A DNA stretch of 64,000 nt from Winogradskyella helgolandensis (GCF_013404085.1 NZ_JABFHO010000001.1:3421001-3485000), one strand, 5' to 3'; positions 18,196 to 27,374 are shown, counted from the stretch's first letter. Program-made: numbers and translations. Notes: generated by a model from the letters alone, not told the origin.

Positions 18196-19095
18196 ATGAA
18201 AAAAATACTACTATTATTTCTATGTTTTACCGCCATTAGCTTTTCTCAGGAAGAAGTGGTGCAAGTGCAACCCTCTATAATGGTTTTACCATATACCGAT
18301 ACCGGAGAAAGTGCAATAAACTTTTACGAAGAAAAACAAGAATGGAAATCTATAGTTGCTACTATAAATAAAGGCATACAAGATAGAGGGTTTAAACCCA
18401 AAGATCTTCAAGAAACAATTAATCAGGTCAAAAAGAATAAAGGTATTAATACGTTAAAAATGGCAAGTTTTAATATTGAAGAAGAGCTTTTACAAGAAGC
18501 TAGACCCGATATATTAATAAAAGCTCAAATAAACTTACATGATACTAGTTCCGGGATCAGTGTTCAAATTATCCTTAATGCTATAGAAGTATCTAGTCGA
18601 GGTGTTTTAGCCACACTACCACAAATAAGTTCTCCACATTTTAAAACAGATGACTACGGTTATCTTGTAAAACGTTTATTAGATACAGATAACGCGTTAG
18701 AAGGTTTTCTTAATGATGTTAATAGAGGCTTTGGTGATACTGTAGCAAATGGTTTATCAATAACAATAAGCATAGAATCCCCTAACGAGGGTCTGTATAA
18801 ACTAGACGATGAAGTAACTGACGATTTTGATACCGTTTCCGATTTAATAATAGAATGGGTTAAAAAATCGGCTTATAAAAATCAATTCAAAATAGGGAGA
18901 ACCAGTGAACAAACACTTTATTTTGATGAAGTTAAAATCCCATTACGAGATGAATATGGTAATAATTATAGTATCAATGATTATGAAAAGTCATTAAGGA
19001 AATCTATCCGCCGAATTATTGCTAAAAAAGATGGTAAAGGCGCAAAATTCACCTCTATAGTTCAAGAAGGAACCATTAAAATAGTATTACCTTAA
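18196..19095 (+). CDS. Exported DUF6175-like protein
   Basis: I place the start at the ATG (18196), which gives MKKILLLFLCFTAISFSQ as a clean signal peptide; the longer frame from TTG at 18184 only adds four residues. The mature part contains SIMVLPYTDTGESAI and a domain with IVATINKGIQDRGFKPKDLQ, followed by ARPDILIKAQINL. This arrangement is typical of the DUF6175 group and related to TolB-N/CsgG-like folds. The rest looks like a mixed alpha/beta domain ending in GTIKIVLP. It belongs to the operon of 16125-20093. Family assignment is from recall, not a search. Confidence 0.6.
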   Translation: MKKILLLFLCFTAISFSQEEVVQVQPSIMVLPYTDTGESAINFYEEKQEWKSIVATINKGIQDRGFKPKDLQETINQVKKNKGINTLKMASFNIEEELLQEARPDILIKAQINLHDTSSGISVQIILNAIEVSSRGVLATLPQISSPHFKTDDYGYLVKRLLDTDNALEGFLNDVNRGFGDTVANGLSITISIESPNEGLYKLDDEVTDDFDTVSDLIIEWVKKSAYKNQFKIGRTSEQTLYFDEVKIPLRDEYGNNYSINDYEKSLRKSIRRIIAKKDGKGAKFTSIVQEGTIKIVLP

Positions 19096-19106
19096 AATCG
19101 TTCAAA

Positions 19107-20093
19107 ATGAGAAAAATTAATCTATTATTTATTTTTACTTTTATTTGTTATTCAACATTTTCGCAAACAGCAGACGATGTAGGAAAAATAGCCCTATCTG
19201 TTGTTATGTCAACTAATACGGATAGTATAGACTATAAAGAATTTGAAAAATTAAAATCTAAAATCCAACAAATGACCGCTGCTAACGGAATTTCTGGAAA
19301 TGGATATTATTCAAATTTTGTAATCTATCCAAAATTCGAAATTTTTGAGGAAGAAACAATTGATGCCGGCTTAACGCCCAAAACTTATGTTAAAGGAGAA
19401 CTAAGTCTCTATGTAAGTCAAGCTAGTAATAACTTAATCTTTAACACTGTTTCCCTAAATATAATGGGAATAGGAGAAAAAAAAGATAAAGCTATTTTAA
19501 ATGCTATCAGCCGTATTGATACTAGAGACGATAAACTTGCTCCTTTTTTTAAAGAATCTAAATCAAAAATTATTAGCTATTACGAAAGCAATTGTGAATT
19601 AATAGCTAGTAAAGCCAAATCTTTAGTAAAAAAACAACAATACCAAGAAGCTATTGGTTTATTAATGAGTGTGCCAGAAGAGGTTCAAAATTGTTATCAA
19701 AAAATTCAAGACGAAACCGTAAATGCTTATCTAGCTTATCAGAATAACATTTGCGACGCTACAATGTTACAAGCTAAATCTGAAATTGCAAAAAAAGCCT
19801 ATACAAAAGCTCTAAATACATTAACAAATGTAGACAGTGAATCAAAATGTTTTACAAACGCAGAAGTTTTAATTTCTGAAATTGATAAAGAAATTTCTAG
19901 AATTGAACAACGAGATTATGATGACAAACAGCAAGCTATAAAACAAAGAATTGCAGAACGAAATGAAATAAGAAACAATAAAAAGGAAATAGAATTATCA
20001 AGAATTGAGGCCATAAAACAAATTGCAGCTGCTTATTTTCGAGCAGAAAGTAATAAACCTCAAAATAGCCAAAACGTTTATTTTATACGCTAA
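19107..20093 (+). CDS. Exported helical-repeat protein of unknown function, last gene of CsgG-like operon
   Basis: The 328-residue protein starts with a signal peptide (ending YSTFSQ). Residues about 25-150 form a domain of mixed strands with conserved IMGIGEKKDKAILNAIS. From about 165 there are TPR-like helices (AKSLVKKQQYQEAIGLLMSVPEE, and IAKKAYTKALNTLTNVD). A highly charged helix rich in Glu, Arg and Lys follows to the end. The last part could be a coiled coil binding to other subunits. A strong terminator follows at 20122-20166. No named family is recognised; together with its neighbours it suggests a multi-protein envelope assembly. Confidence 0.65.
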   Translation: MRKINLLFIFTFICYSTFSQTADDVGKIALSVVMSTNTDSIDYKEFEKLKSKIQQMTAANGISGNGYYSNFVIYPKFEIFEEETIDAGLTPKTYVKGELSLYVSQASNNLIFNTVSLNIMGIGEKKDKAILNAISRIDTRDDKLAPFFKESKSKIISYYESNCELIASKAKSLVKKQQYQEAIGLLMSVPEEVQNCYQKIQDETVNAYLAYQNNICDATMLQAKSEIAKKAYTKALNTLTNVDSESKCFTNAEVLISEIDKEISRIEQRDYDDKQQAIKQRIAERNEIRNNKKEIELSRIEAIKQIAAAYFRAESNKPQNSQNVYFIR

Positions 20094-20121
20094 TTACTAT
20101 TACATAATAAGCACATTCAAC

Positions 20122-20166
20122 CATTCCGCATCATAAATTTGTAGTCATGATGCGGAATGTTTTTTT
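20122..20166 (+). terminator. Rho-independent terminator of the CsgG-like operon
   Basis: Arms CATTCCGCATCAT (20122-20134) and ATGATGCGGAATG (20147-20159) are perfectly complementary over 13 bp with a 12-base loop, followed by a run of seven T. Confidence 0.9.
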
Positions 20167-20369
20167 CAATACATCAACTTTATGTTCATCTCTCTTGTTA
20201 ATCATCAGTATTCATTTAACACAAATTAACCACATCGACATTCTATAATAAATTCACAAAACAACTCACACTTAACTTTATGGTTGTTTCGGAATTCAAC
20301 TATAAACAATTGTTAATAAAACATTTTAAGACAAATGCAATTGTAAACATCCTTCTTTCAAAGAACTTG

Positions 20370-20377
20370 TATTTTTG
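20370..20377 (+). promoter_or_regulatory. -7 promoter box (TATTTTTG) of guaC
   Basis: An exact TAnnTTTG match. It contains the TTG at 20375-20377 that would give the longest guaC frame, so that codon should be upstream of the transcript start. Confidence 0.6.
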
Positions 20378-20401
20378 GATAACACCAAATTCACTCCAAA
20401 G

Positions 20402-21442
20402 ATGTATATAGAACATGAAATAAAATTAGGCTTTAAAGATGTCATGATTCGTCCAAAACGGTCGACACTAAAAAGCAGATCTCAAGTGACTTTAGAACGT
20501 AATTTTACGTTTTTAAATAGTACAGCAACTTGGACAGGTATACCAATAATGGCTGCCAATATGGATACTGTTGGTACTTTTGAAATGGCGTTAGTTTTAT
20601 CACAACAGAAACTATTTACAGCCATTCATAAGCACTATTCTACCGAACAATGGAACACCTTTTTAAATACAGCACCAAAAGATGTTATAAACTATATTGC
20701 TATTAGTAGTGGTACAGGAACGGAAGATTCAGAAAAACTTAAAGCTGTTTTTAAAAGTCATCCTGAATTGAAATTTATCTGTATTGATGTTGCTAATGGC
20801 TACTCTGAACATTTTGTAGAATTTTTGCAACAAACACGAGCACAATATCCAGATAAGGTTATCATCGCCGGCAATGTGGTTACAGGAGAAATGGTAGAAC
20901 AATTATTGCTCTCTGGTGCAGACATCGTAAAAGTTGGTATTGGTCCTGGTAGTGTTTGTACAACACGCGTAAAAACTGGTGTAGGTTATCCACAATTATC
21001 CGCTATAATAGAATGTGCGGATGCAGCTCATGGCTTAGGTGGACAAATTATTAGTGATGGTGGTTGTTCTACTCCAGGTGATGTGGCTAAAGCCTTTGGT
21101 GCCGGAGCAGACTTTGTAATGCTTGGTGGCATGTTTGCTGGGCACACAGAAAGTGGAGGAGAACTTATAACACGAGATGGAGAACAATACAAACAATTTT
21201 ACGGCATGAGCTCTGCTACTGCTATGGATAAATATGTAGGTGGTGTTGCAGAATACAGAGCTAGTGAAGGCAAAACTGTTGATGTACCATACAAAGGTGA
21301 TGTTAGAAACACATTACAAGATATTTTAGGCGGTTTACGAAGTACATGTACGTATGTTGGTGCAGCACGTTTAAAAGAATTAACCAAACGCACAACGTTT
21401 ATTCGTGTGGCTGAACAAGAAAATCAGGTTTATAATGGTTAA
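20402..21442 (+). CDS. guaC: GMP reductase
   Basis: Converts GMP to IMP with release of ammonia and oxidation of NADPH, balancing guanine and adenine nucleotides. The open frame begins at a TTG (20375), but I choose the ATG at 20402. From there [20 protein letters not shown] aligns with the family's start, and the catalytic cysteine in GPGSVCTTR is residue 186, the number of the active-site Cys in characterised GMP reductases. Other landmarks are [39 protein letters not shown] and [12 protein letters not shown]. At 346 residues it has the normal length. It is monocistronic and sits behind its own promoter. Confidence 0.97.
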   Translation: MYIEHEIKLGFKDVMIRPKRSTLKSRSQVTLERNFTFLNSTATWTGIPIMAANMDTVGTFEMALVLSQQKLFTAIHKHYSTEQWNTFLNTAPKDVINYIAISSGTGTEDSEKLKAVFKSHPELKFICIDVANGYSEHFVEFLQQTRAQYPDKVIIAGNVVTGEMVEQLLLSGADIVKVGIGPGSVCTTRVKTGVGYPQLSAIIECADAAHGLGGQIISDGGCSTPGDVAKAFGAGADFVMLGGMFAGHTESGGELITRDGEQYKQFYGMSSATAMDKYVGGVAEYRASEGKTVDVPYKGDVRNTLQDILGGLRSTCTYVGAARLKELTKRTTFIRVAEQENQVYNG

Positions 21443-21526
21443 TGTGGTTGTGGTATAAAATTGACAATCAATATATACTGTTAATTTAGGCCTTTTTATG
21501 GTAGCTAAATTCAGATTTCATTTTAG

Positions 21527-21534
21527 TATCTTTA
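21527..21534 (+). promoter_or_regulatory. -7-like promoter box (TATCTTTA) of the S10 peptidase gene
   Basis: Matches TAnnTTTG except for the last base, 27 bases before the ATG at 21561. It lies downstream of the first in-frame ATG (21498), so it supports the later start. Confidence 0.4.
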
Positions 21535-21560
21535 AGTTTTTCAAACAAAATCCAATCCAT

Positions 21561-23048
21561 ATGAAAAATCGACTTATTATTCTTTTGTGTCTTAGTTTTA
21601 CCTTTAGTTTTTCTCAAGATTTAAAAATTCCTGTTGATACAGCTTATGTCACCAATCATTCTGTGACCATTAAAGGCAAACAAATTAATTACAAAGCTGA
21701 AACTGGATTTCAACCGGTTTGGGATGCTGAAGGTAAAATGATTGCTTCACTTTATTATACCTATTATAAACGCACTAACGATACCAAAGACAACAACAGA
21801 CCAATTGTCTATTCTTTTAATGGTGGACCAGGTTCAGCATCCCTTTGGATGCATATTGCTTATACTGGACCAAAGGTTCTAAATATTGATGATGAAGGTT
21901 ATCCAACGCAACCTTATGGTGTAAAAGACAATCCAAATTCTATTTTAGATGTTGCTGATATTGTATTTATAAATCCAGTAAACACAGGCTATTCTAAAAA
22001 AGTAGCTGATAAAGATGGAAAAATGCCAGACGATAAATTATTCTTTGGCGTTAATGCTGACATTAAATACCTCGCTAGTTGGATGAATACGTTTACCACT
22101 AGACATAATAAATGGCAATCACCAAAATATATTATTGGAGAAAGTTATGGTGGCACACGTGTTATGGGATTATCCTTAGAACTTCAAAATAGCCAATGGA
22201 TGTATCTTAATGGTGTTATTATGGTATCACCTGCAGATTATAAAGTGCTTCGTGTTGGTGGTCCATTGGCTTCAAGTTTGAATTTACCTTACTTTACAGC
22301 TGCTGCGTGGTATCATAAAATGCTTCCACCTGCACTTCAAGACAAAGATTTATTAGACATATTACCAGAAGTAGAACATTTTGCAGTCAACGATTTAATG
22401 CCAGCCATGGCTAAAGGTGGTTTTATTTTAGATGCCGAAAAGAATGCGATTGCAAAGCAGGTAAGTTACTATTCTGGTTTATCTGAAAACGTAATTTTAC
22501 AACAAAATCTAAATGTCCCTACACGTTTTTTCTGGAAAGAATTATTGCGCGATAAAACGGGTGAAACTATAGGACGATTAGATTCAAGATATATCGGCAT
22601 AGATAAAGTTGAAACAGGGTCAAGTCCGGATTATAGTGCAGAGCTCACCTCTTGGTTACATTCCTTTACTCCTGCTATTAATTATTATATTCAGAATGAA
22701 TTAGGCTTTAAAACCGATGTAAAATATAACGTTTTTGGTAACACAGGACGTTGGGATGATTCTAATGATACGACCAGAGACGATTTACGTCAAGCTATGG
22801 CTCAAAACCCCTATTTAAAAGTATTGACCCAATCTGGTTATTATGATGGTGCAACGACCTATTTTTCTGCAAAATATTCGCAATGGCAAGTTGATCCTAG
22901 TGGTAAAATGAAAGATCGCTTTTCATTTAAAGGTTACAGAAGTGGCCACATGATGTACTTAAGAAATGAAGACTTAATTAAAGCTAATGACGATTTACGT
23001 GAATTTATTGCCAATTCACTTTCTAAAGGGAAATCAGCGAAATATTAA
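21561..23048 (+). CDS. Exported S10 family serine carboxypeptidase
   Basis: Removes C-terminal residues from peptides in the periplasm or outside. I start at 21561 (MKNRLIILLCLSFTFSFSQ), a perfect signal peptide; the frame could extend to an ATG at 21498, but that adds 21 residues ahead of the signal and lies upstream of a probable promoter. Motifs are NGGPGSASLWMH (oxyanion region), nucleophile Ser195 in GESYGGTR, an Asp in SGYYDGATTYF, and His in SGHMMYLR. The mature protein is about 480 residues, normal for the family. It is followed by a weak hairpin at 23107-23134. Confidence 0.93.
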   Translation: MKNRLIILLCLSFTFSFSQDLKIPVDTAYVTNHSVTIKGKQINYKAETGFQPVWDAEGKMIASLYYTYYKRTNDTKDNNRPIVYSFNGGPGSASLWMHIAYTGPKVLNIDDEGYPTQPYGVKDNPNSILDVADIVFINPVNTGYSKKVADKDGKMPDDKLFFGVNADIKYLASWMNTFTTRHNKWQSPKYIIGESYGGTRVMGLSLELQNSQWMYLNGVIMVSPADYKVLRVGGPLASSLNLPYFTAAAWYHKMLPPALQDKDLLDILPEVEHFAVNDLMPAMAKGGFILDAEKNAIAKQVSYYSGLSENVILQQNLNVPTRFFWKELLRDKTGETIGRLDSRYIGIDKVETGSSPDYSAELTSWLHSFTPAINYYIQNELGFKTDVKYNVFGNTGRWDDSNDTTRDDLRQAMAQNPYLKVLTQSGYYDGATTYFSAKYSQWQVDPSGKMKDRFSFKGYRSGHMMYLRNEDLIKANDDLREFIANSLSKGKSAKY

Positions 23049-23106
23049 GTAAGACTTCCCATCATTTACTGATGATTTAAAAACGAGTTCTTGATCGTAA
23101 ACATAT

Positions 23107-23134
23107 AAAGGTTTCCATAACGGAAGCCTTTCTT
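23107..23134 (+). terminator. Weak terminator-like hairpin after the S10 peptidase
   Basis: AAAGGTTTCC (23107-23116) pairs with GGAAGCCTTT (23122-23131), one G-T wobble, 5-base loop, then a short T-rich tail. Confidence 0.45.
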
Positions 23135-23352
23135 AGTTTCATCAATATCATGATTAAAACACAACTACAGCATTATATTATTTATGAAATTGAAGATGGA
23201 AATACGATAAGAAAACTATGAAGAGAAATGTTATGACTAAACTGGGCTTGAATAATCTCAATCATAAAAACTAAGTTTAAAAGCTTACTTTTTGAATAAC
23301 ACTATTGTAACCATTAAAGAAAATACTGCTTTCATAAAATCAAATATTGAAT

Positions 23353-23382
23353 AAAAAAAAGCCTCTCGAAAATCGAGAGGCT
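23353..23382 (-). terminator. Rho-independent terminator of rpsA
   Basis: AGCCTCTCG (23360-23368) and CGAGAGGCT (23374-23382) form a 9 bp stem with a 5-base loop. On the minus strand it is followed by a T-run from the A-tract at 23353-23359. Confidence 0.85.
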
Positions 23383-23402
23383 TTATATTATAGATTAATG
23401 AA

Positions 23403-23422
23403 ATTCCTGCTTCCGCAGGAAT
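23403..23422. repeat. Short palindrome downstream of rpsA
   Basis: ATTCCTGC-TTCC-GCAGGAAT is an 8 bp perfect stem with a 4-base loop, between the rpsA stop and its terminator. Its form is like the short palindromic repeats scattered through flavobacterial genomes. Only this copy is in the window. Confidence 0.6.
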
Positions 23423-23430
23423 AAAGGAAA

Positions 23431-25266
23431 TTATTTCTTCCCGTCCATTTTATCTTTAAGCGCTTGTAAAGCATCATTTGCATCACCTAAAGTTGGTTTA
23501 GCTTCTGCCGCTTGAGCTTCCTGTTTTCTAACAGCTTGCTTAACGATTTTCGCTTCTTCTTCTCTAAATACTGCTGTATGAGATGCTACAACACGTTTGA
23601 ATTCTTTATTAAATTCAATGATCTTGAATTCTGCTTCTTCACCTTTAGCGACTTTAGAACCATCTTCTTTTTCTAAATGACGTGCTGGTACAAAGGCAAC
23701 GATATCTTCGTTAAAATCAATTGTTGCTCCTTTATCTACCATTTCAGTAATAGCAGCTTTGTGCACTGTACCTAAAGCGAATTCAGTTTCGTACTTATCC
23801 CAAGGGTTATCAGTAGTTTGTTTATGACCTAAAGATAATTTACGACCTTCAACATCTAATTCTAATACTACGACATCTAAAGTATCACCTACGTTACAGA
23901 ACTCAGATGGATGCTTAATTTTCTTAGTCCAAGATAAATCTGAGATGTAAATTAATCCATCAATTCCTTCTTCTAATTCAACAAAAACACCAAAGTTTGT
24001 AAAGTTACGTACAATACCAGAATGTTTAGAACCTACTGGATACTTCGTTGTGATATCAGTCCATGGATCTGGCGTTAATTGCTTAATACCAAGAGACATT
24101 TTTCTATCTTCTCTATCTAAAGTTAAGATAACAGCATCGATTTCATCTCCTACAGATACGAAATCTTGAGCTGAACGTAAATGTGTTGACCAAGACATTT
24201 CACTTACGTGAACTAAGCCTTCTACACCTTCTTCTACTTCAACAAAAGCACCGTAATCAGCGATAACTACTACTTTACCTTTTACTTTATCTCCAACTTT
24301 TACAGTTTCACCTAAAGCTTCCCAAGGATGCTTAGATAATTGTTTAAGACCTAATTGGATTCTTGATTTGTTTTCATCAAAATCAAGGATTACAACATTT
24401 AATTTCTGATCTAACTCAACAATCTCATTTGGATGGTTGATACGTGACCAAGATAAATCTGTAATGTGAACTAAACCATCTACACCACCTAAATCGATAA
24501 ACACACCATAAGAAGTAATATTTTTTACAATACCTTCTAATACTTGTCCTTTTTCTAGTTGACCAATGATTTCTTTCTTTTGTTCTTCGATATCAGCTTC
24601 AATTAAAGCTTTATGAGAAACAACTATGTTTTTGAATTCGTGGTTGATTTTCACAACTTTAAATTCCATAGTTTTATTTACATACTGATCGTAATCTCTA
24701 ATAGGTTTCACATCGATTTGAGAACCTGGTAAGAAAGCTTCTATACCAAATACATCTACGATCATACCACCTTTAGTTCTACATTTTACAAAACCGTTAA
24801 CGATTTCGCCAGTATCATGTGCATTGTTTACACGATCCCATGCTTTGATTACTCTCGCTTTTCTGTGAGATAATACTAATTGACCAGTTGCATCTTCACG
24901 CACATCAATTAATACTTCAACTTTGTCACCAACAGCTAAGTTAGGGTTGTAACGGAACTCATTAAGAGAAATTACACCTTCAGACTTTGCGTTAATGTCA
25001 ATAATTGCATCACGATCTGTGATTGTGATAACAGTACCTTCTACAACTTCGTCATCTAAAGTGTCAACGAAATTTTCTGATACTAATTTTTCGAACTCTT
25101 CTAATTTAGTGTCTGCAACTTGCTCAATTCCTTCTTCGTAATTGTGCCAATCGAACTCTGCTAAGAATTTTTCTGGATTTGCTTGAGCTTCAGATACTAC
25201 AGGAGCTTCTACTGTTACTGCTTCAGTTGCTTCAACTTCAGCTTGATTTGTTTCTTTTTCAGACAT
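23431..25266 (-). CDS. rpsA: 30S ribosomal protein S1
   Basis: Binds mRNA on the small subunit and helps initiation, especially on leaders without Shine-Dalgarno sequences as seen here. The 611-residue protein has an acidic, Ala/Val/Glu-rich N-terminal extension (about residues 1-60), then six S1 repeats between about 70 and 585. Diagnostic stretches are VKNITSYGVFIDLGGVDGLVH, VVIADYGAFVEVEEGVEGLVH and VRNFTNFGVFVELEEGIDGLIY. A lysine/alanine-rich tail follows. Start is ATG at 25266, about 120 bases after a well-formed promoter. Codon use is strongly biased as for highly expressed genes. It is followed by a palindrome and a terminator. Confidence 0.98.
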   Translation of the reverse strand: MSEKETNQAEVEATEAVTVEAPVVSEAQANPEKFLAEFDWHNYEEGIEQVADTKLEEFEKLVSENFVDTLDDEVVEGTVITITDRDAIIDINAKSEGVISLNEFRYNPNLAVGDKVEVLIDVREDATGQLVLSHRKARVIKAWDRVNNAHDTGEIVNGFVKCRTKGGMIVDVFGIEAFLPGSQIDVKPIRDYDQYVNKTMEFKVVKINHEFKNIVVSHKALIEADIEEQKKEIIGQLEKGQVLEGIVKNITSYGVFIDLGGVDGLVHITDLSWSRINHPNEIVELDQKLNVVILDFDENKSRIQLGLKQLSKHPWEALGETVKVGDKVKGKVVVIADYGAFVEVEEGVEGLVHVSEMSWSTHLRSAQDFVSVGDEIDAVILTLDREDRKMSLGIKQLTPDPWTDITTKYPVGSKHSGIVRNFTNFGVFVELEEGIDGLIYISDLSWTKKIKHPSEFCNVGDTLDVVVLELDVEGRKLSLGHKQTTDNPWDKYETEFALGTVHKAAITEMVDKGATIDFNEDIVAFVPARHLEKEDGSKVAKGEEAEFKIIEFNKEFKRVVASHTAVFREEEAKIVKQAVRKQEAQAAEAKPTLGDANDALQALKDKMDGKK

Positions 25267-25385
25267 GTGCTGAATTAAAATTTGTATTCTGTATTTTATG
25301 AAAGATTAGCGAAAAATCTACAGAAGTTATTATTAAATTTGTTTTTCTTCCTTTTCTACTTTCTTAACGTCGCTAAAAAGGAGTG

Positions 25386-25417
25386 CAAAAGTACTATATA
25401 TTATTCTGATAACCAAA
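25386..25417 (-). promoter_or_regulatory. Promoter of rpsA
   Basis: On the minus strand TTTG (25417-25414), a 20-base spacer and TACTTTTG (25393-25386) reproduce the Bacteroidota -33/-7 pattern. The leader to the ATG would be about 115 bases, long enough for feedback control. Confidence 0.65.
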
Positions 25418-25552
25418 CACTAAATAATGTGACTTTACTTTTATTTTAGTGTCTTATATAATAGGGTAACAATTTGATGCTTTGAGTCATAAACAATAGT
25501 ACATTATTTGGTATCTTTACAATAAACTATTAACAATTTAAATTATACAATT

Positions 25553-25930
25553 ATGGTAAAAGCAAAATATCAAGATGTTCTTGACTTAGGAGAACAATTA
25601 AACATTCAGAATGGTGAAGTAAGTGAAAAAGATGGAGTGCTACAAGTAAAAGGTACTGCTGCTACACAATATGATAAAAACCTAATCTGGGATAAGATTA
25701 AAGAAGCAGGTGGTGATTCACCTTCTGATATTATGGCAGACATTAAAGTAGCAGACGAATCTGTGTATGCAAGACATACCGTTGCTTCTGGTGAAACTTT
25801 GGGAAAAATTGCTAAGCAGTATTATGGAGAGCCTGGTAAATATCAGAAAATCTTCCAAGCAAATACTGATATCTTAAAGAATCCGGATGTAATTCATCCT
25901 GGTCAGGAATTAATTATTCCTAATTTGTAA
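25553..25930 (+). CDS. lysM: BON-LysM peptidoglycan-binding protein
   Basis: A 125-residue protein without a signal peptide. Residues about 5-70 form a BON-like domain (EVSEKDGVLQVKGTAATQYD), and about 73-124 a LysM domain (HTVASGETLGKIAKQYYG ... VIHPGQELIIP). It matches the group containing E. coli Kbp/YgaU, a cytoplasmic potassium-binding protein of about 150 residues, and is a bit shorter. Whether this protein binds potassium or glycan is unknown; the lack of an export signal favours a cytoplasmic role. It is monocistronic, with a strong terminator after it. Confidence 0.88.
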   Translation: MVKAKYQDVLDLGEQLNIQNGEVSEKDGVLQVKGTAATQYDKNLIWDKIKEAGGDSPSDIMADIKVADESVYARHTVASGETLGKIAKQYYGEPGKYQKIFQANTDILKNPDVIHPGQELIIPNL

Positions 25931-26004
25931 TTAGGAAATTTTAATTATATTAGATGTCATAAAGAGTGACTTCTTAAATGACTCAAAAGACTTCTAAAAT
26001 TATT

Positions 26005-26037
26005 AAAGCGATAAACATTATGTTTATCGCTTTTTTT
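26005..26037 (+). terminator. Rho-independent terminator after the BON-LysM gene
   Basis: AAAGCGATAAACA (26005-26017) pairs perfectly with TGTTTATCGCTTT (26021-26033) around a 3-base loop, ending in T-run to 26037. Confidence 0.92.
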
Positions 26038-26084
26038 GTTTTCTACTTTGAAGTTATTATCTAAACAAGATTACGCGCTAGCGA

Positions 26085-27305
26085 TTAATTAGCGACTTCT
26101 TTATTAAAAGTTTTTTTATTCCATAAAACCAATCCAACAAGTACAATACTTAAAATTGCCATGGCAATAATTCCGAACTTTAAACCATAAATAGGATGGT
26201 CATAAAATCGCTCATTAAACCAACCAAAAAATAACGAAATCAACCCTGTAGGTAAAAAAATGAGACTCACTAAAATTGATAGATATTTTGGGTTAGAATA
26301 TTTTGTAAGTTTTGAATGTATTATTGGAGCAATATGTATTTCAGCTATTCCAAGAAAAAATAAGAACAAGAAATAAAGTGTTACATGCTTTTCGGTAGGT
26401 ATTTCTGGTATTAGGTATAAAATACCAAATGAAATAGCTCCTGAAATAAAACCTATCATGAGCTTAAAGTATTGCGAGCTATAGAAATACGTCCATACAA
26501 TTACAGCGATTATACCAATAGGTAAAATGAAAATGGTATTAATTGAAGACCAAATATTATCTGACATATTTAATATGGTCATTTCACGAAAATCATGTTG
26601 TAAATCATAATGTCGAAAGCCAGTAATTTGGTAAATACCCCAATATAGACCTACTAATATAAAGACTATAGAAATTTTTAAGATTCTCTTATTTAGAGAC
26701 CATTCACTATTTGAGGTTATAATAGTAACTTCTTCTTTTGATATTACTATGGGAATTATAGAGATTAACATAAGTAGACCTGCTGTAATAAACCCAATAT
26801 TATAACCGAATTTTTCACCCAAATAACCTATCAATAAAATACCTAAAAACGAACCTAAATTCACAGCTAAATATAATAAGGTAAATCCTGAATCTAATAG
26901 TTTGGTTTTATTCAAATATAATTTTCCAAAATTTGAAACCATATTTGGAGAATAAAACCCACTACCTAAAACAACCAGAGCCAATCCAACATATAATCCC
27001 ATTGCAGAAGGTAAACAAAGAGTAAATGATCCAATGGCTTGAAGTACGCCTCCAATGATTATGGTTTTTCTATTTCCGATAACTAAATCGCCAAGTAATG
27101 CACCTATAATCTGAAATATAGTGAATCCCAAAATAAACCACCCATAAATGGATAAAGCTTCATCTCTATCCATTTTCAGAATTTCACCTGTCATATATAT
27201 GATGAGAAGTGTACGCAATCCATAATAAGATGCTCTTTCAAACAATCTTGATAAACTGTAATAAAAGGTCTGTTTATTATGTTTTTGATGTAGAATTCTA
27301 TTCAT
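26085..27305 (-). CDS. POT-like major facilitator transporter
   Basis: The 406-residue membrane protein has about 12 hydrophobic helices. Near the N terminus SRLFERASYYGLR carries the E-R-x-x-YY-G signature of proton-coupled oligopeptide transporters (ExxERFxYYG), and the loop GDLVIGNRKTIIIGG fits the MFS motif A position. POT carriers usually have 450-550 residues, so this is short, and it lacks the first Glu spacing in full. It could import di- or tripeptides, but the substrate is a guess. The gene ends just before a convergent terminator and starts 69 bases after cmk stops. Confidence 0.8.
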   Translation of the reverse strand: MNRILHQKHNKQTFYYSLSRLFERASYYGLRTLLIIYMTGEILKMDRDEALSIYGWFILGFTIFQIIGALLGDLVIGNRKTIIIGGVLQAIGSFTLCLPSAMGLYVGLALVVLGSGFYSPNMVSNFGKLYLNKTKLLDSGFTLLYLAVNLGSFLGILLIGYLGEKFGYNIGFITAGLLMLISIIPIVISKEEVTIITSNSEWSLNKRILKISIVFILVGLYWGIYQITGFRHYDLQHDFREMTILNMSDNIWSSINTIFILPIGIIAVIVWTYFYSSQYFKLMIGFISGAISFGILYLIPEIPTEKHVTLYFLFLFFLGIAEIHIAPIIHSKLTKYSNPKYLSILVSLIFLPTGLISLFFGWFNERFYDHPIYGLKFGIIAMAILSIVLVGLVLWNKKTFNKEVAN

Positions 27306-27374
27306 TTTGTTGCCTTAGTAAACTACCAATAATTAATTCAAAAAGCAATTCTACTTTCAACTAATTACTACTAA

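Larger units (their letters stand above)
20094..20401 (+). other. Intergenic region with terminator and guaC promoter
   Basis: The 308 bases between the CsgG-like operon and GMP reductase hold a strong terminator (20122-20166) and a -7 box (20370-20377). Nothing else is recognised. Confidence 0.6.
23049..23430 (+). other. Intergenic region between two converging genes
   Basis: This 382-base gap holds a weak terminator-like hairpin for the plus strand, a strong terminator for the minus strand and a palindrome. A 23-codon open frame at 23150-23221 (MIKTQLQHYIIYEIEDGN...) has no recognised match and may be a remnant or chance. Confidence 0.5.
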
